DNA of 64,000 nt from Acidobacteria bacterium 28-9 (GTDB lineage Bacteria > Acidobacteriota > Blastocatellia > Pyrinomonadales > Pyrinomonadaceae): assembly GCA_002050355.1 (NCBI GenBank), contig MWYY01000063.1, forward strand, positions 1-64,000, written 5' to 3'. The first letter of the stretch is position 1; the number at the start of each line of letters is the position of its first letter. A model generated the notes under the pieces. That model was not told the origin of the DNA and did not search any database. It was given only the letters and a program-made list of their open reading frames with translations. Shown piece by piece: positions 24,638-35,035 of the stretch. The position numbers were made by a program, and so were the translations under genes.

Positions 24638-25900
24638 TTAACCTATAGCAAAAACCTCTCTTTCTTCGCCCAAGTCGCGCGCCGAGGGCGTGATAATAGA
24701 TTTTGCAGTGATAAAAATTTTCTCACCGTTTTCGATTGCCCGTTTCACATCTTCCTCGCTGACAAAATCAACCGTTTTCGGTTTCGCGCCGTTTCCGGAA
24801 TTTTCGGTTTTCAATTCGTGAATAATTGTTTTTACCGGATTTAGAGAATTTTGGATTTCTGTTTGTGATGATACGGGCGCAGAATCCGTCAGCATCGTAT
24901 TCACACCTGCATTAAAACTCGATGGCTCGTCTATTTTTGTTCTCAAAAACTTATCGACAATCGCGGCAATTTCCTCGCGCTTTATTTTTCTTTGGTCATT
25001 TGATTGCCGATTCCCGATTGCGAATTGTGCTTCTTCTTCGCCCACCGGCAAATTATAAATTTTCGCTCTTAAATTATTTTTTGCAGCGTTTGTCTGACTT
25101 GTAACTGGCTTTGTCTCGAAAGCAACGCGCTTGATGTCCATTAAATGAAGCGGCGAAACGTTGTCGCTTGTTACGTTTCCGCCCCACGAACCACAGCCGA
25201 GTGTCATCGAAGGAGCTAAATCGGTTGAAAAACCAATTGCCCCATGCGTCGTCGGCGAATTTATAACGATTCGAGAAGCCGGCATCTTCGCGCCGTATTG
25301 AATCGCCGCGTCACGACTTTCGGTGTGCATTCCGGCAGTGTGTCCCATTCCGCCGAACTGCAAAATTTCCAAACAACGCTGCGCGCCCTGCTCAATTCCG
25401 TCGGCGACGAAAAACGCCAGCGTCGGCGAAAGTTTTTCGATTGACCAAGGAAAATCGCGCCCGACGCCGCCGCAATCAGCCAGCAGACAGCGCGTTCCGT
25501 TTGGAACGGAAATTCCTGCGAGATTGGCGATAAATTCGGCGGATTTGCCCACTATTTTCGGGTTCAAAGTTCGCTGCTCGGTTAATAAAATACTGCCGAC
25601 GGCTTCGGCTTCGGTTTGATTTAAAAAATGTCCGCCTTGCAGTTTGAATTGCTCACGCACTTGCGCTTCTATTGGAGCGTCAACGACGACCGATTGCTCG
25701 GAGGCGCATATCGTGCCGTTGTCAAAACAAGTTCCGGTCAAAATATCCGAAACCGCTTTTTCGACATTCGCTGTTCTTTCGACAAAAACCGGAACGTTTC
25801 CCGGTCCGACACCGAATGCGGGTTTACCGGAAGAATATGCGGCGCGCACAAGACCGGTTCCGCCGGTTGCCAGAATAACCGCCGTTCGTTTGTGTTTCAT
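24638..25900 (-). pseudogene. Truncated downstream copy of the CoA-acylating aldehyde dehydrogenase
   Basis: This 420-residue open frame starts at the internal ATG 25900 and repeats the dehydrogenase from [14 protein letters not shown] onward. It then carries the native C-terminus ([19 protein letters not shown] to EREVFAIG), which the upstream copy has lost. The N-terminal part of the cofactor-binding domain (about 187 residues) is missing, so activity is unlikely. It keeps the [11 protein letters not shown] catalytic segment. It arose from the 1,211-bp tandem duplication. If the duplication is an assembly error, it is simply the 3' part of a single 603-residue gene. Confidence 0.8.
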
Positions 25901-27193
25901 CAAAGTTTCCGTGCCTTCGATGGTTGCGTGCGATAAACATCTAATCGCGTCGGGCGGCAGACCTTCTTTGATGCCGGCTTCGCCGTTTTCGGTTTCGCGC
26001 CGTTTCCGGAATTTTCGGTTTTCAATTCGTGAATAATTGTTTTTACCGGATTTAGAGAATTTTGGATTTCTGTTTGTGATGATACGGGCGCAGAATCCGT
26101 CAGCATCGTATTCACACCTGCATTAAAACTCGATGGCTCGTCTATTTTTGTTCTCAAAAACTTATCGACAATCGCGGCAATTTCCTCGCGCTTTATTTTT
26201 CTTTGGTCATTTGATTGCCGATTCCCGATTGCGAATTGTGCTTCTTCTTCGCCCACCGGCAAATTATAAATTTTCGCTCTTAAATTATTTTTTGCAGCGT
26301 TTGTCTGACTTGTAACTGGCTTTGTCTCGAAAGCAACGCGCTTGATGTCCATTAAATGAAGCGGCGAAACGTTGTCGCTTGTTACGTTTCCGCCCCACGA
26401 ACCACAGCCGAGTGTCATCGAAGGAGCTAAATCGGTTGAAAAACCAATTGCCCCATGCGTCGTCGGCGAATTTATAACGATTCGAGAAGCCGGCATCTTC
26501 GCGCCGTATTGAATCGCCGCGTCACGACTTTCGGTGTGCATTCCGGCAGTGTGTCCCATTCCGCCGAACTGCAAAATTTCCAAACAACGCTGCGCGCCCT
26601 GCTCAATTCCGTCGGCGACGAAAAACGCCAGCGTCGGCGAAAGTTTTTCGATTGACCAAGGAAAATCGCGCCCGACGCCGCCGCAATCAGCCAGCAGACA
26701 GCGCGTTCCGTTTGGAACGGAAATTCCTGCGAGATTGGCGATAAATTCGGCGGATTTGCCCACTATTTTCGGGTTCAAAGTTCGCTGCTCGGTTAATAAA
26801 ATACTGCCGACGGCTTCGGCTTCGGTTTGATTTAAAAAATGTCCGCCTTGCAGTTTGAATTGCTCACGCACTTGCGCTTCTATTGGAGCGTCAACGACGA
26901 CCGATTGCTCGGAGGCGCATATCGTGCCGTTGTCAAAACAAGTTCCGGTCAAAATATCCGAAACCGCTTTTTCGACATTCGCTGTTCTTTCGACAAAAAC
27001 CGGAACGTTTCCCGGTCCGACACCGAATGCGGGTTTACCGGAAGAATATGCGGCGCGCACAAGACCGGTTCCGCCGGTTGCCAGAATAACCGCCGTTCGT
27101 TTGTGTTTCATCAAAGTTTCCGTGCCTTCGATGGTTGCGTGCGATAAACATCTAATCGCGTCGGGCGGCAGACCTTCTTTGATGCCGGCTTCG
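24772..27193. repeat. 1,211-bp direct tandem duplication inside the aldehyde dehydrogenase gene
   Basis: The units are 24772-25982 and 25983-27193 (1-nt ambiguity, a single shared C). All six-frame translations I compared between the units are identical. Since 1,211 is not a multiple of 3, the junction shifts the frame. This ends the upstream copy at 25900 and leaves the downstream copy without its N-terminus. No mobile-element features are present at the ends. Confidence 0.92.
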
Positions 27194-27660
27194 CGCATCA
27201 CGCGTGCCGTTTCGGTAATCGAACGCGCGGCTGACGGATGTGGCGAAAGAACAATAGTATTACGTGATTTGATAGCGATAATGATTTTGAAAATCGTCGT
27301 CGAAGTTGGATTTGTTGAAGGAATAATCGCTGCGACAACGCCGCGCGGTGAAGTAATTTCTATAATGCTTTCGGTTTGACTTACGATGCCGACGGTTTTC
27401 AGTGTGCGAAAATAATTCCAAACGTCTTCTGCTGCAAAACGATTTTTTTCGCGCTTGTCTTCGGCGCATCCAAATCCGGTTTCCTCGTTTGCCATCTGAC
27501 CGAGACGCATTGATTCGGCGAGCGCGACTTGCGCCATCGCTTCGCAAATTCGGTCAATTTTTGTTTGGTCGAATTTCGCAACCGTCTGAAACGCCAGATA
27601 CGCCGACTCGACCGCATCGCGCGCTTCCTGTTGTGAAATTAAATCCTTATCTTCCGGCAT
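25900..27660 (-). CDS. CoA-acylating aldehyde dehydrogenase (EutE/PduP-type) with shifted C-terminus
   Basis: This 586-residue enzyme is expected to convert an aldehyde to acyl-CoA with NAD+ inside the microcompartment. N-terminal helices include [20 protein letters not shown]. The Rossmann region has [18 protein letters not shown] and [20 protein letters not shown]. The catalytic Cys is in [11 protein letters not shown] near residue 246. After the core (about 1-450), a linker of about 100 residues contains a heptamer-repeat segment. The last 27 residues after GAKPKT are read out of frame because of the tandem duplication. The undisrupted gene would be 603 residues and end with [19 protein letters not shown] then [10 protein letters not shown], which looks like an encapsulation or docking peptide. 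Upstream is a BMC shell gene. Confidence 0.88.
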   Translation of the reverse strand: MPEDKDLISQQEARDAVESAYLAFQTVAKFDQTKIDRICEAMAQVALAESMRLGQMANEETGFGCAEDKREKNRFAAEDVWNYFRTLKTVGIVSQTESIIEITSPRGVVAAIIPSTNPTSTTIFKIIIAIKSRNTIVLSPHPSAARSITETARVMREAGIKEGLPPDAIRCLSHATIEGTETLMKHKRTAVILATGGTGLVRAAYSSGKPAFGVGPGNVPVFVERTANVEKAVSDILTGTCFDNGTICASEQSVVVDAPIEAQVREQFKLQGGHFLNQTEAEAVGSILLTEQRTLNPKIVGKSAEFIANLAGISVPNGTRCLLADCGGVGRDFPWSIEKLSPTLAFFVADGIEQGAQRCLEILQFGGMGHTAGMHTESRDAAIQYGAKMPASRIVINSPTTHGAIGFSTDLAPSMTLGCGSWGGNVTSDNVSPLHLMDIKRVAFETKPVTSQTNAAKNNLRAKIYNLPVGEEEAQFAIGNRQSNDQRKIKREEIAAIVDKFLRTKIDEPSSFNAGVNTMLTDSAPVSSQTEIQNSLNPVKTIIHELKTENSGNGAKPKTAKPASKKVCRPTRLDVYRTQPSKARKL

Positions 27661-27666
27661 CTTTTC

Positions 27667-27734
27667 AATTCAAAATTAAGGTCTCAAGATTATAAGATTC
27701 AGGATTTGGATTTCTGATTTTCCAATTTTGAATT
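27667..27734. repeat. Inverted repeat between the aldehyde dehydrogenase and first shell gene
   Basis: AATTCAAAATT (27667-27677) pairs with AATTTTGAATT (27724-27734). The loop contains AAGATTC AGGATTT GGATTTC words with a roughly 7-nt period. It lies between co-directional microcompartment genes. Confidence 0.7.
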
Positions 27735-27739
27735 TTTAA

Positions 27740-28135
27740 TTACTTGGTTTTCGTTCGCGCGCTGTCTTTAGACGCCGCGATTTCGCTATCTGCGCTGGCT
27801 GCGCTGAGCTGCCCGCGCGAGCCGCCGCCTTGAATCGCTTTCTCGTCAGGGCTGTAGCCGACGCCTTTCGGTAAAACTCGCTCGACTTCACCGTGCGGAC
27901 GCGGAATAACGTGAACGCTGATAAGCTCGCCGACACGACGCGCCGCCGCCGCGCCTGCATCGGTTGCCGCTTTGACCGCGCCGACATCACCGCGCACGAA
28001 AATCGTAACGTAACCCGCGCCGATATACTCTTTACCGATTAGTTGGACATTTGCGGATTTAACCATCGCATCTGCCGCTTCGACCGCGCCGACAAAACCT
28101 TTGGTTTCAACCATTCCGAGTGCTTCAAGAGACAT
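27740..28135 (-). CDS. Bacterial microcompartment shell protein, hexamer-forming BMC domain with C-terminal extension
   Basis: This 131-residue protein has its BMC domain at residues 1-90 ([70 protein letters not shown]). A 40-residue Ser/Ala/Lys-rich tail follows, with [15 protein letters not shown], absent from the paralogue. It is probably the major shell tile. It is the first gene of the operon, with a GAGGA motif about 10 nt before the ATG. No pentamer-forming (EutN/CcmL) vertex protein is in the window, so closure of the shell would need a gene elsewhere. Confidence 0.94.
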   Translation of the reverse strand: MSLEALGMVETKGFVGAVEAADAMVKSANVQLIGKEYIGAGYVTIFVRGDVGAVKAATDAGAAAARRVGELISVHVIPRPHGEVERVLPKGVGYSPDEKAIQGGGSRGQLSAASADSEIAASKDSARTKTK

Positions 28136-28262
28136 TGTTTAGTTCCTCGCTTTTTGTGTTTGTTTGTTAATTTTAATGCTTTTGATTGAATAAAGTCTTA
28201 ACGTATCACGCGCATCGGACAATAATCAAGCGCGCATTCATTTATAAACAGGTAAGAAACGA

Positions 28263-28292
28263 TTGACATTTTCGCTTTACAAAAGCTATATT
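28263..28292 (+). promoter_or_regulatory. Predicted promoter of the RodZ-like gene
   Basis: TTGACA (28263-28268) and TATATT (28287-28292) are separated by 18 nt, with an expected start near 28300. It is the strongest consensus match in the window. The microcompartment operon is divergent; no equally good promoter was found for it in 28136-28262. Confidence 0.65.
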
Positions 28293-28351
28293 TCATCTTG
28301 AAAACCGTTTCGAGTTTGCGAACCGCTAAAGGACTGTAAATTTCAAACCCA

Positions 28352-29188
28352 ATGTCAATAACTCTCGGCGAAAAACTGCGACAAGCACGTGAAGCGCGCG
28401 GCATCAGTATAAGTGAAGTTGCTGAACAAACGCGCATTTCACCGCTTTACATCAAATCCATTGATGAGGATGACTATCGAACGCTGCCGGGCGGAATTTT
28501 TAACAAAGGTTTCCTAAAGTCCTACGCAAAATACGTCGGGGTTGACGAACAGGAGGCTTTGCAGGATTACGCGGCTCTTATCGGCAACCAAAACAATCAA
28601 ATCGAAAGCGAGCCGAGAAATTATCGCCCGGAGGTTTTAACCGACAACCGCACTTCTTCATCTCTGCGGACGATTATTTTAGCCGCTTTGATTTTAGGCT
28701 TGGGAGCTTTTGGAGTTTTGTCGCTGGTCAGATACTTTCAAAATAATCAAAGCAATGCAGTTGTTAACAACTCAAACGCTTCGGTAAATGCGAATGGAAA
28801 TTTGTCGAGTTCTGCCAATGTCGCAAACACGAGCGGTTCAACCGTTTCCGCACTTTCGATGAATGAACTTAAGGCTGAATTCAAAGCGCTAAACGAACCG
28901 GTTTACGTAAGTTCCAACAGCGACGGCACAAAAACCAGCACGCTGTTGACGCCGGATAAACCGATGAGCTTTGAACCGAAAGAAAATCTAAAACTCGGCT
29001 ACGCTAAATCGCTCGCTTCAAACGTTCAATTAACGATTAACGGCAAGCAGATTGCTCTGCCGACAACTCCACTGAATCCAAGACGCAGCGTGATTGAATT
29101 TGAAATTACAAAAGACAATCTGGCGCAAATCTGGCAAAGCGGGAAAATTTCCTTCGACGAAGCTGCTAATCCAAACGCTCTGAGGTAA
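28352..29188 (+). CDS. RodZ-like helix-turn-helix membrane protein
   Basis: This 278-residue protein has an N-terminal helix-turn-helix of the RodZ type at residues 4-70 (LGEKLRQAREARGISISEVAEQTRI, YIKSIDEDDYRTLPGGIFNKGFLKSYAKYVG). A membrane helix is near 110-132 (TIILAALILGLGAFGVLSLVRYF). A Ser/Asn-rich periplasmic linker and a C-terminal beta domain (about 172-270) close the chain. RodZ links MreB filaments to the cell-wall machinery. Genes of this shape are widespread, and the cell-shape role is inferred. The gene ends at a compact terminator. Confidence 0.75.
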   Translation: MSITLGEKLRQAREARGISISEVAEQTRISPLYIKSIDEDDYRTLPGGIFNKGFLKSYAKYVGVDEQEALQDYAALIGNQNNQIESEPRNYRPEVLTDNRTSSSLRTIILAALILGLGAFGVLSLVRYFQNNQSNAVVNNSNASVNANGNLSSSANVANTSGSTVSALSMNELKAEFKALNEPVYVSSNSDGTKTSTLLTPDKPMSFEPKENLKLGYAKSLASNVQLTINGKQIALPTTPLNPRRSVIEFEITKDNLAQIWQSGKISFDEAANPNALR

Positions 29189-29258
29189 CAGATTTAATGC
29201 GGCTTTTTTACAAATTCAGAAAAAGAAGTTTTTGAAAATATAACTACCGTTGCGCCCG

Positions 29259-30776
<1,518 letters not shown>

Positions 30777-30793
30777 ACAGTATTTAGAAAAAT

Positions 30794-32728
30794 TTACTTT
30801 TCTAATAACTCTTCCCATTCTTTGTAGAGATTTTGAATTTTCTTTTCGGTTTCTTCAAACTTTATTGTTATTTCCTGGAGTTTTGCGTGGTTTGAGGCAA
30901 TTTTCGGCTCGCTCATTTGAAGTGAAAATTCGGCTGACAAATATTCTAATTTGGGAATCTCCTTTTCGATTTCCTTTATACGCCGTTCAATACGCTGAAG
31001 CTGATTTTTTGAAAGTTGGTCTTTGAATTTCGGCTCTCCGTTCTCAATTTTCGGTCTCTGGTCTTCGATTTTAGACTCCTTATTCCGCAACCCGAAATCC
31101 GCAATCGCCTGACTTTGAACTTTGAATCTTGAACCTTGAACCGCTTTCGCTTCGTGATATTCGCTGTAATTTCCGCTGAAAACTTCCGCCCGCCCGTTTT
31201 CTTCAAACGCCAAAATCTGCGTCGCCACGCGGTCTAAAAAATAGCGGTCGTGGCTGACCGTGATAATCGTTCCTTCGTAAGCGTCGAGCGCGCTTTCCAG
31301 AGCTTCACGCGAAGGAATATCTAAATGATTGGTCGGTTCGTCCATTATCAAAACGTTTTTGTTTGAGTAAATCAATTTTGCCAGCGCAAGTCTTCCCTTT
31401 TCGCCGCCAGATAAATCCGAAACTTTTTTAAAAACGTCTTCGCCTTGAAATAAAAATCTTGCCAGAAACGAACGCAGCGCGCCGTTATCGGCGAGAGGAG
31501 CAACACGGCGAAGTTCCTGGATAATTTCGTTGCGATTGTCCAAATCTTCGAGTTGCTGCGAATAGTAACCGATGTCGGTCTTCGTTCCCCACATAATTTT
31601 TCCCGCCAACTCGCGTATACTTCCCAAAACAGTTTTCAAAAATGTAGTTTTGCCGCTGCCGTTTGAGCCGATAACACCGAGCGCTTCACCCCGCAGAAGA
31701 CTGAAATTTATATGGTTTGCCAGCACTTTTTCGCCGTAGCCGACTGCTAAATTCTCGACGGTCAAAACCTGATTTCCGGCGCGTTCGACCTTTTTCAAAA
31801 CAAAATTTCCCTGCGAACGGTCGGCGGCAACGGCTTCGACGCGCTCGATTCTTTCGAGCATATTACGCCGTGATTTCGCTAGTTTCGTTTTTTGTCCGGC
31901 AAGGTTGCGACGTATAAAATCCTCGTTTTTGGCAATGAAAGACTGTTGATTTTCAAATGCGCGCCGTTGAATCTCGCGCTGTTCCTCGCGTTCGACTAAA
32001 AAATGCGAGTAATTTCCTTTATAGACAATCGCCTTACCGTTTTCAATTTCGATAATTTTACGGCACGTTCGGTCGAGAAAATAGCGGTCGTGGCTGATAA
32101 TGACAAAAGTTTTTTCATAAGTTTGCAGAAAATCTTCGAGCCATTCGACAGCCGCCACGTCCAAATGATTCGTCGGTTCGTCAAGCAGCAGAACATCCGG
32201 GTTCGACAGAAGAAGACGCGCTAAACCAAGACGATTTTTCTGTCCGCCGGAAAGGATTCTCGTCTCCGCATTCCAAGTTTCCTTCGTAAAACCCAAACCG
32301 AGAAGAATCGCTTCGGCACGCGCCGTGTATGTAAATCCGTCTTCGTGTTCAAATTCGGTTTGCAGTTCGGCGTATTGATTTAAGATTTCGTCTGAAATGT
32401 TTTCCGCCATCAGATGTTCCAGACGACGCATTTCGGCTTCGATGTCGTGCAGTTTCTGAAATGCCGAAAGCGCGGCGGTGTGAACCGTTTCGTTGTCGGT
32501 AAAATCAACGTGCTGCTGGAGCATTCCTATCTTCAGGTTGTTCATTTTAACGACTTCACCGTCGTCCGGCGTTTCTTCATCGGTAATGATGCGAAAAACC
32601 GTTGTTTTGCCCGCGCCGTTTCGCCCGACCAATCCAATTTTTTCGTTCGGATTTACTTGAAACGAAACGCCGCGCAAAATTTCGCGCGCGCTGTATGATT
32701 TATAAATTTCGGACAATCTGAACAACAT
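30794..32728 (-). CDS. ABC-F family ATPase (EttA/Uup/YdiF-type translation factor)
   Basis: This 644-residue cytoplasmic protein has two ABC domains and no membrane part. The first has Walker A GRNGAGKTT (about 36-44) and signature LSGGQKNR. The second has GSNGSGKTT and signature LSGGEKGR. Each Walker B is followed by DEPTNHLD. A linker of charged helices lies between the domains. The C-terminus is a coiled coil (about 580-644). Such proteins act on ribosomes, some giving antibiotic protection. Just before the coiled coil, residues about 530-570 are a heptamer-repeat insertion. The gene is convergent with guaB (17-nt gap). Confidence 0.92.
   Translation of the reverse strand: MLFRLSEIYKSYSAREILRGVSFQVNPNEKIGLVGRNGAGKTTVFRIITDEETPDDGEVVKMNNLKIGMLQQHVDFTDNETVHTAALSAFQKLHDIEAEMRRLEHLMAENISDEILNQYAELQTEFEHEDGFTYTARAEAILLGLGFTKETWNAETRILSGGQKNRLGLARLLLSNPDVLLLDEPTNHLDVAAVEWLEDFLQTYEKTFVIISHDRYFLDRTCRKIIEIENGKAIVYKGNYSHFLVEREEQREIQRRAFENQQSFIAKNEDFIRRNLAGQKTKLAKSRRNMLERIERVEAVAADRSQGNFVLKKVERAGNQVLTVENLAVGYGEKVLANHINFSLLRGEALGVIGSNGSGKTTFLKTVLGSIRELAGKIMWGTKTDIGYYSQQLEDLDNRNEIIQELRRVAPLADNGALRSFLARFLFQGEDVFKKVSDLSGGEKGRLALAKLIYSNKNVLIMDEPTNHLDIPSREALESALDAYEGTIITVSHDRYFLDRVATQILAFEENGRAEVFSGNYSEYHEAKAVQGSRFKVQSQAIADFGLRNKESKIEDQRPKIENGEPKFKDQLSKNQLQRIERRIKEIEKEIPKLEYLSAEFSLQMSEPKIASNHAKLQEITIKFEETEKKIQNLYKEWEELLEK
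31018..31140 (-). repeat. In-frame heptamer-repeat insertion in the ABC-F gene
   Basis: Read on the minus strand, the DNA runs TTCAAGG TTCAAGA TTCAAAG TTCAAAG. Later it runs AAAATCG AAGACCA GAGACCG AAAATTG AGAACGG AGAGCCG AAATTCA AAGACCA. The unit is 7 nt; since 21 nt make 7 codons, the peptide also repeats every 7 residues (KIEDQRP, KIENGEP, KFKDQ). About 41 residues are added without breaking the frame. Confidence 0.85.
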
Positions 32729-32735
32729 AAAAAAT

Positions 32736-32809
32736 AATAGTCAGCAATCAGTCGGCGGCATTCAGCAAATAAATTTTACTGAAAACTCTTGAACTGTTTA
32801 CTGACTATT
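32736..32809. repeat. Heptamer-repeat inverted pair between the ABC-F and PpiC-like genes
   Basis: AATAGTCAGCAATCAGT (32736-32752) pairs with ACTGTTTACTGACTATT (near 32793-32809) with two mismatches. Same family as the 21147-21316 block. Confidence 0.7.
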
Positions 32810-32832
32810 GTCGAGTTTTTTTTACTTCAAAA

Positions 32833-34059
32833 CTACTTTCCCGTCGAATTTACTTTTGCGCCGTCGTTCGGCGTCTGCGAAACACCCGCGGCAGGTTTTG
32901 CATTCACATTTCCGGCGCTTGTATTTGCATTAACAGCCGAATTTGTATTCGTGTTCGTATTTTCGTCTTGCGCGCTTGCCGGGCGAGCGCCGCTCAATTC
33001 ATTTGGATTGCTGACGACTTTTTGCGCCAGAAAGTTTTCAATCTTCGCTTCGTTCATCGCAATCGCAGCGTAAGATTGGCTCAAAAGCTGCTTGCGCGCG
33101 CCGATAAGCTGTTCGATAACTTTTTCACGGACGCCGGGACTTTCGAGCGTCAAATTTTCGTCATTCAATTTTCGCTCTTGCAGTTTAAGAATAAAAAACT
33201 TGCCCTGCATCGGAACAGGCAAGACATTTCCGATCGGAAATTTTTCGTTCATCAAAGTTGTCGCAACTTGAGGCGAGAAGTTTTGTTTGAGTTCATCTTC
33301 GGTAACGTAACCCAAATCTCCGCCTTGCAGTCTGCTCTGGTCTTCACTTTTTTCGCGGGCAATATCGGCGAAATTTTGACCTTGTTGAAGCTGTTTGATG
33401 ATTTCGTTTCCTCTGATAACGGCTTCCTGTTCAGTCGTGGTCGTGTCGCCTTCGCCATTATTTGCCGGGTCGATAACGATTGCCGCCAGTTTGACGCCGC
33501 GTTTATTGACAAACGCTGCTTTATTACCGTTGTAAAAAGCATCTATTTCGCTGTCTTTCGGCGGTTCGATTTTGCCCGTGATTTTGTCGATTAAATTTTT
33601 AACCGCCAGCACTTTTTTGATATTTTCGCGGTAAGAAGTTTCATCCAGTCCTGCCTGTTTCATCTGTTCGTCAAACTTCTCGGCGGATAGCCCGCTGGTC
33701 GTCTTTGATCTATTGATTTCTGCCGTTACATCGTCGTCTTTCGGAACCGTTCCCTCTTTTTCGGCTTTTTGATATAAAACTTCGTTTTGAATCAAACCTC
33801 CCAAAACCTGGAGACGCGCGCCCGCTAATTCCAAAGGCGATAATTTGCTTTCCTGTCCCTGCGCCTGTTGTTTGATGCCGCGCTCGACTTCTTCCATTTT
33901 GATTGCCTTTCCGTTAACGGTTGCTGCTGCACCATTTGGGTCAACGTTGCTGCCCGTTGCAGTCGTATCGGTTGAACCGATGCTTTTGCAGCCGATTAAA
34001 GCTATTGAAATGAGCGCTAAAAAGGTAACGTTCAAAAACTTATTTCTGGTATTTTGCAC
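32833..34059 (-). CDS. PpiC/SurA-type peptidyl-prolyl isomerase lipoprotein
   Basis: This 408-residue protein is probably an envelope foldase. Starting at GTG 34059, the chain reads as a lipoprotein signal peptide with lipobox LIGC, modified Cys at residue 24. The GTG is preceded by GAAGGAG at 34071-34077; an in-frame ATG at 34098 would add 13 residues and has a weaker binding site. A SurA_N-like helical segment (about 60-190) is followed by a rotamase domain (about 195-300) with VKLAAIVIDPA, REKSEDQSRLQGGDLGYVTEDELKQNFSPQV and PVPMQGKFFILKLQER. The C-terminal 70 residues are Asn/Thr/Ala-rich low complexity. Confidence 0.85.
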   Translation of the reverse strand: MQNTRNKFLNVTFLALISIALIGCKSIGSTDTTATGSNVDPNGAAATVNGKAIKMEEVERGIKQQAQGQESKLSPLELAGARLQVLGGLIQNEVLYQKAEKEGTVPKDDDVTAEINRSKTTSGLSAEKFDEQMKQAGLDETSYRENIKKVLAVKNLIDKITGKIEPPKDSEIDAFYNGNKAAFVNKRGVKLAAIVIDPANNGEGDTTTTEQEAVIRGNEIIKQLQQGQNFADIAREKSEDQSRLQGGDLGYVTEDELKQNFSPQVATTLMNEKFPIGNVLPVPMQGKFFILKLQERKLNDENLTLESPGVREKVIEQLIGARKQLLSQSYAAIAMNEAKIENFLAQKVVSNPNELSGARPASAQDENTNTNTNSAVNANTSAGNVNAKPAAGVSQTPNDGAKVNSTGK

Positions 34060-34208
34060 TGTGGCTTTTACTCCTTCAAAATTAACAATCTCGTTCATTG
34101 CTTGATTTTATCAACTAATTTTGTTATAAACTTTATTTTTGAGTACGACGCCAAAAGCGCCCGACTCGATTCTTTATACCTCGTTATTATTTTTGGAGGC
34201 TAATTATT

Positions 34209-34403
34209 ATGGCAAAACGATGCGATGTGTGCGGAAAAGGTCCGCAATTCGGTAACAATGTTTCACACGCCAACAACAAAACGCGCCGTCGCTTTAATCC
34301 GAATCTGCAATCAATTCGAGTTCAACAGCCGAAAGGCGGAAACTCGCGTATGAAAGTTTGTACTCGCTGTATTAAAGGCGGCAAAGTTATCAAAGCGGCG
34401 TAA
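34209..34403 (+). CDS. rpmB: 50S ribosomal protein L28, zinc-binding form
   Basis: This 64-residue L28 has family motifs [20 protein letters not shown] (residues 6-25) and the RRFNPNLQ segment. Two CxxC pairs (Cys6/Cys9 and Cys51/Cys54) show it to be the zinc-binding C+ form. GGAGGC about 8 nt before the ATG supports the start. It is a single-gene unit, flanked by a divergent gene and closed by a strong terminator. Confidence 0.96.
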   Translation: MAKRCDVCGKGPQFGNNVSHANNKTRRRFNPNLQSIRVQQPKGGNSRMKVCTRCIKGGKVIKAA

Positions 34404-34427
34404 AAATTTTCAGTTTCAGTTTCAACT

Positions 34428-34462
34428 GCCAGACGTTTGATTTACCAGGCGTCTGGCTTTTT
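34428..34462 (+). terminator. Rho-independent terminator after rpmB
   Basis: GCCAGACG (34428-34435) pairs perfectly with CGTCTGGC (34450-34457), followed by TTTTT. Confidence 0.9.
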
Positions 34463-34498
34463 CCATTTAACATTTACAAAATCACAATTTGATAAATA

Positions 34499-34882
34499 TT
34501 AAACGACAGCGATGCATTCGATTTCGACCTTCGCATCGCGCGGCAGACGCGCCGCTTGTACTGTCGCCCGCGCCGGTTTATTATCGTTGAAAAAACGGGC
34601 GTAAACTTCATTCATCGCCGCAAAATCATTCATATCCGCCAGGAATACAGTTGTTTTGATAACATTGTTCAAATCGGTTTGCGCCGCTTTCAAAACCGCA
34701 CTTAGATTTTTCAAAACCTGCTCGGTTTGTTCCGCAACATTCTCGGATACAAAATTACCCGTCTGCGGGTCAATCGGTATTTGTCCCGAACAAAAAACTA
34801 AATCGCCGACCCGGACAGCTTGCGAATAAGGTCCGATTGCGCCCGGTGCATTTTCGGTTGAAATTGTTTCTCTCATTGACAC
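34499..34882 (-). CDS. ridA: RidA family reactive intermediate/imine deaminase
   Basis: This 127-residue protein hydrolyses reactive enamines and imines released by PLP enzymes; it is cytoplasmic and trimeric. Hallmarks are APGAIGPYSQAVRVGDLVFCSGQIP near the N-terminus and the terminal RATVQAARLPRDAKVEIECIAV, with the substrate-binding Arg in the ATVQAARLP region. Length is standard (about 125-130). It is convergent with rpmB and sits downstream of the RelA/SpoT gene on the same strand. Confidence 0.93.
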   Translation of the reverse strand: MSMRETISTENAPGAIGPYSQAVRVGDLVFCSGQIPIDPQTGNFVSENVAEQTEQVLKNLSAVLKAAQTDLNNVIKTTVFLADMNDFAAMNEVYARFFNDNKPARATVQAARLPRDAKVEIECIAVV

Positions 34883-34949
34883 AGATGAAATTTTTATTAT
34901 TCGAGCAAAAGGCGAATTTTAACAGATTAAAGAAAAAAAGCAAAGTTTA

Positions 34950-35035
34950 AGTACGACAATTTCAAACTGTAAATTCAGGATTCTGAATTTTAATTCTTTA
35001 ACTTTTAATTTTGAATCAGAAATCTGGAATTCTCA
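34950..35035. repeat. A+T-rich heptamer-type inverted repeat between ridA and the RelA/SpoT gene
   Basis: AATTCAGGATTCTGAATTTTAA-like words face TTTTGAATCAGAAATCTGGAATT-like words in imperfect dyad symmetry. It reaches the stop codon of the RelA/SpoT gene. Confidence 0.55.

Noticed and set aside
24638-25903. An independent, functional second aldehyde dehydrogenase gene
   Set aside because: It is an exact duplicate lacking the N-terminal cofactor-binding part; its earliest start is internal to the original gene.
28198-28437. Minus-strand open frame of 79 residues before the RodZ-like gene
   Set aside because: It overlaps the N-terminus of a well-supported gene and its promoter, has no family resemblance and no ribosome binding site.
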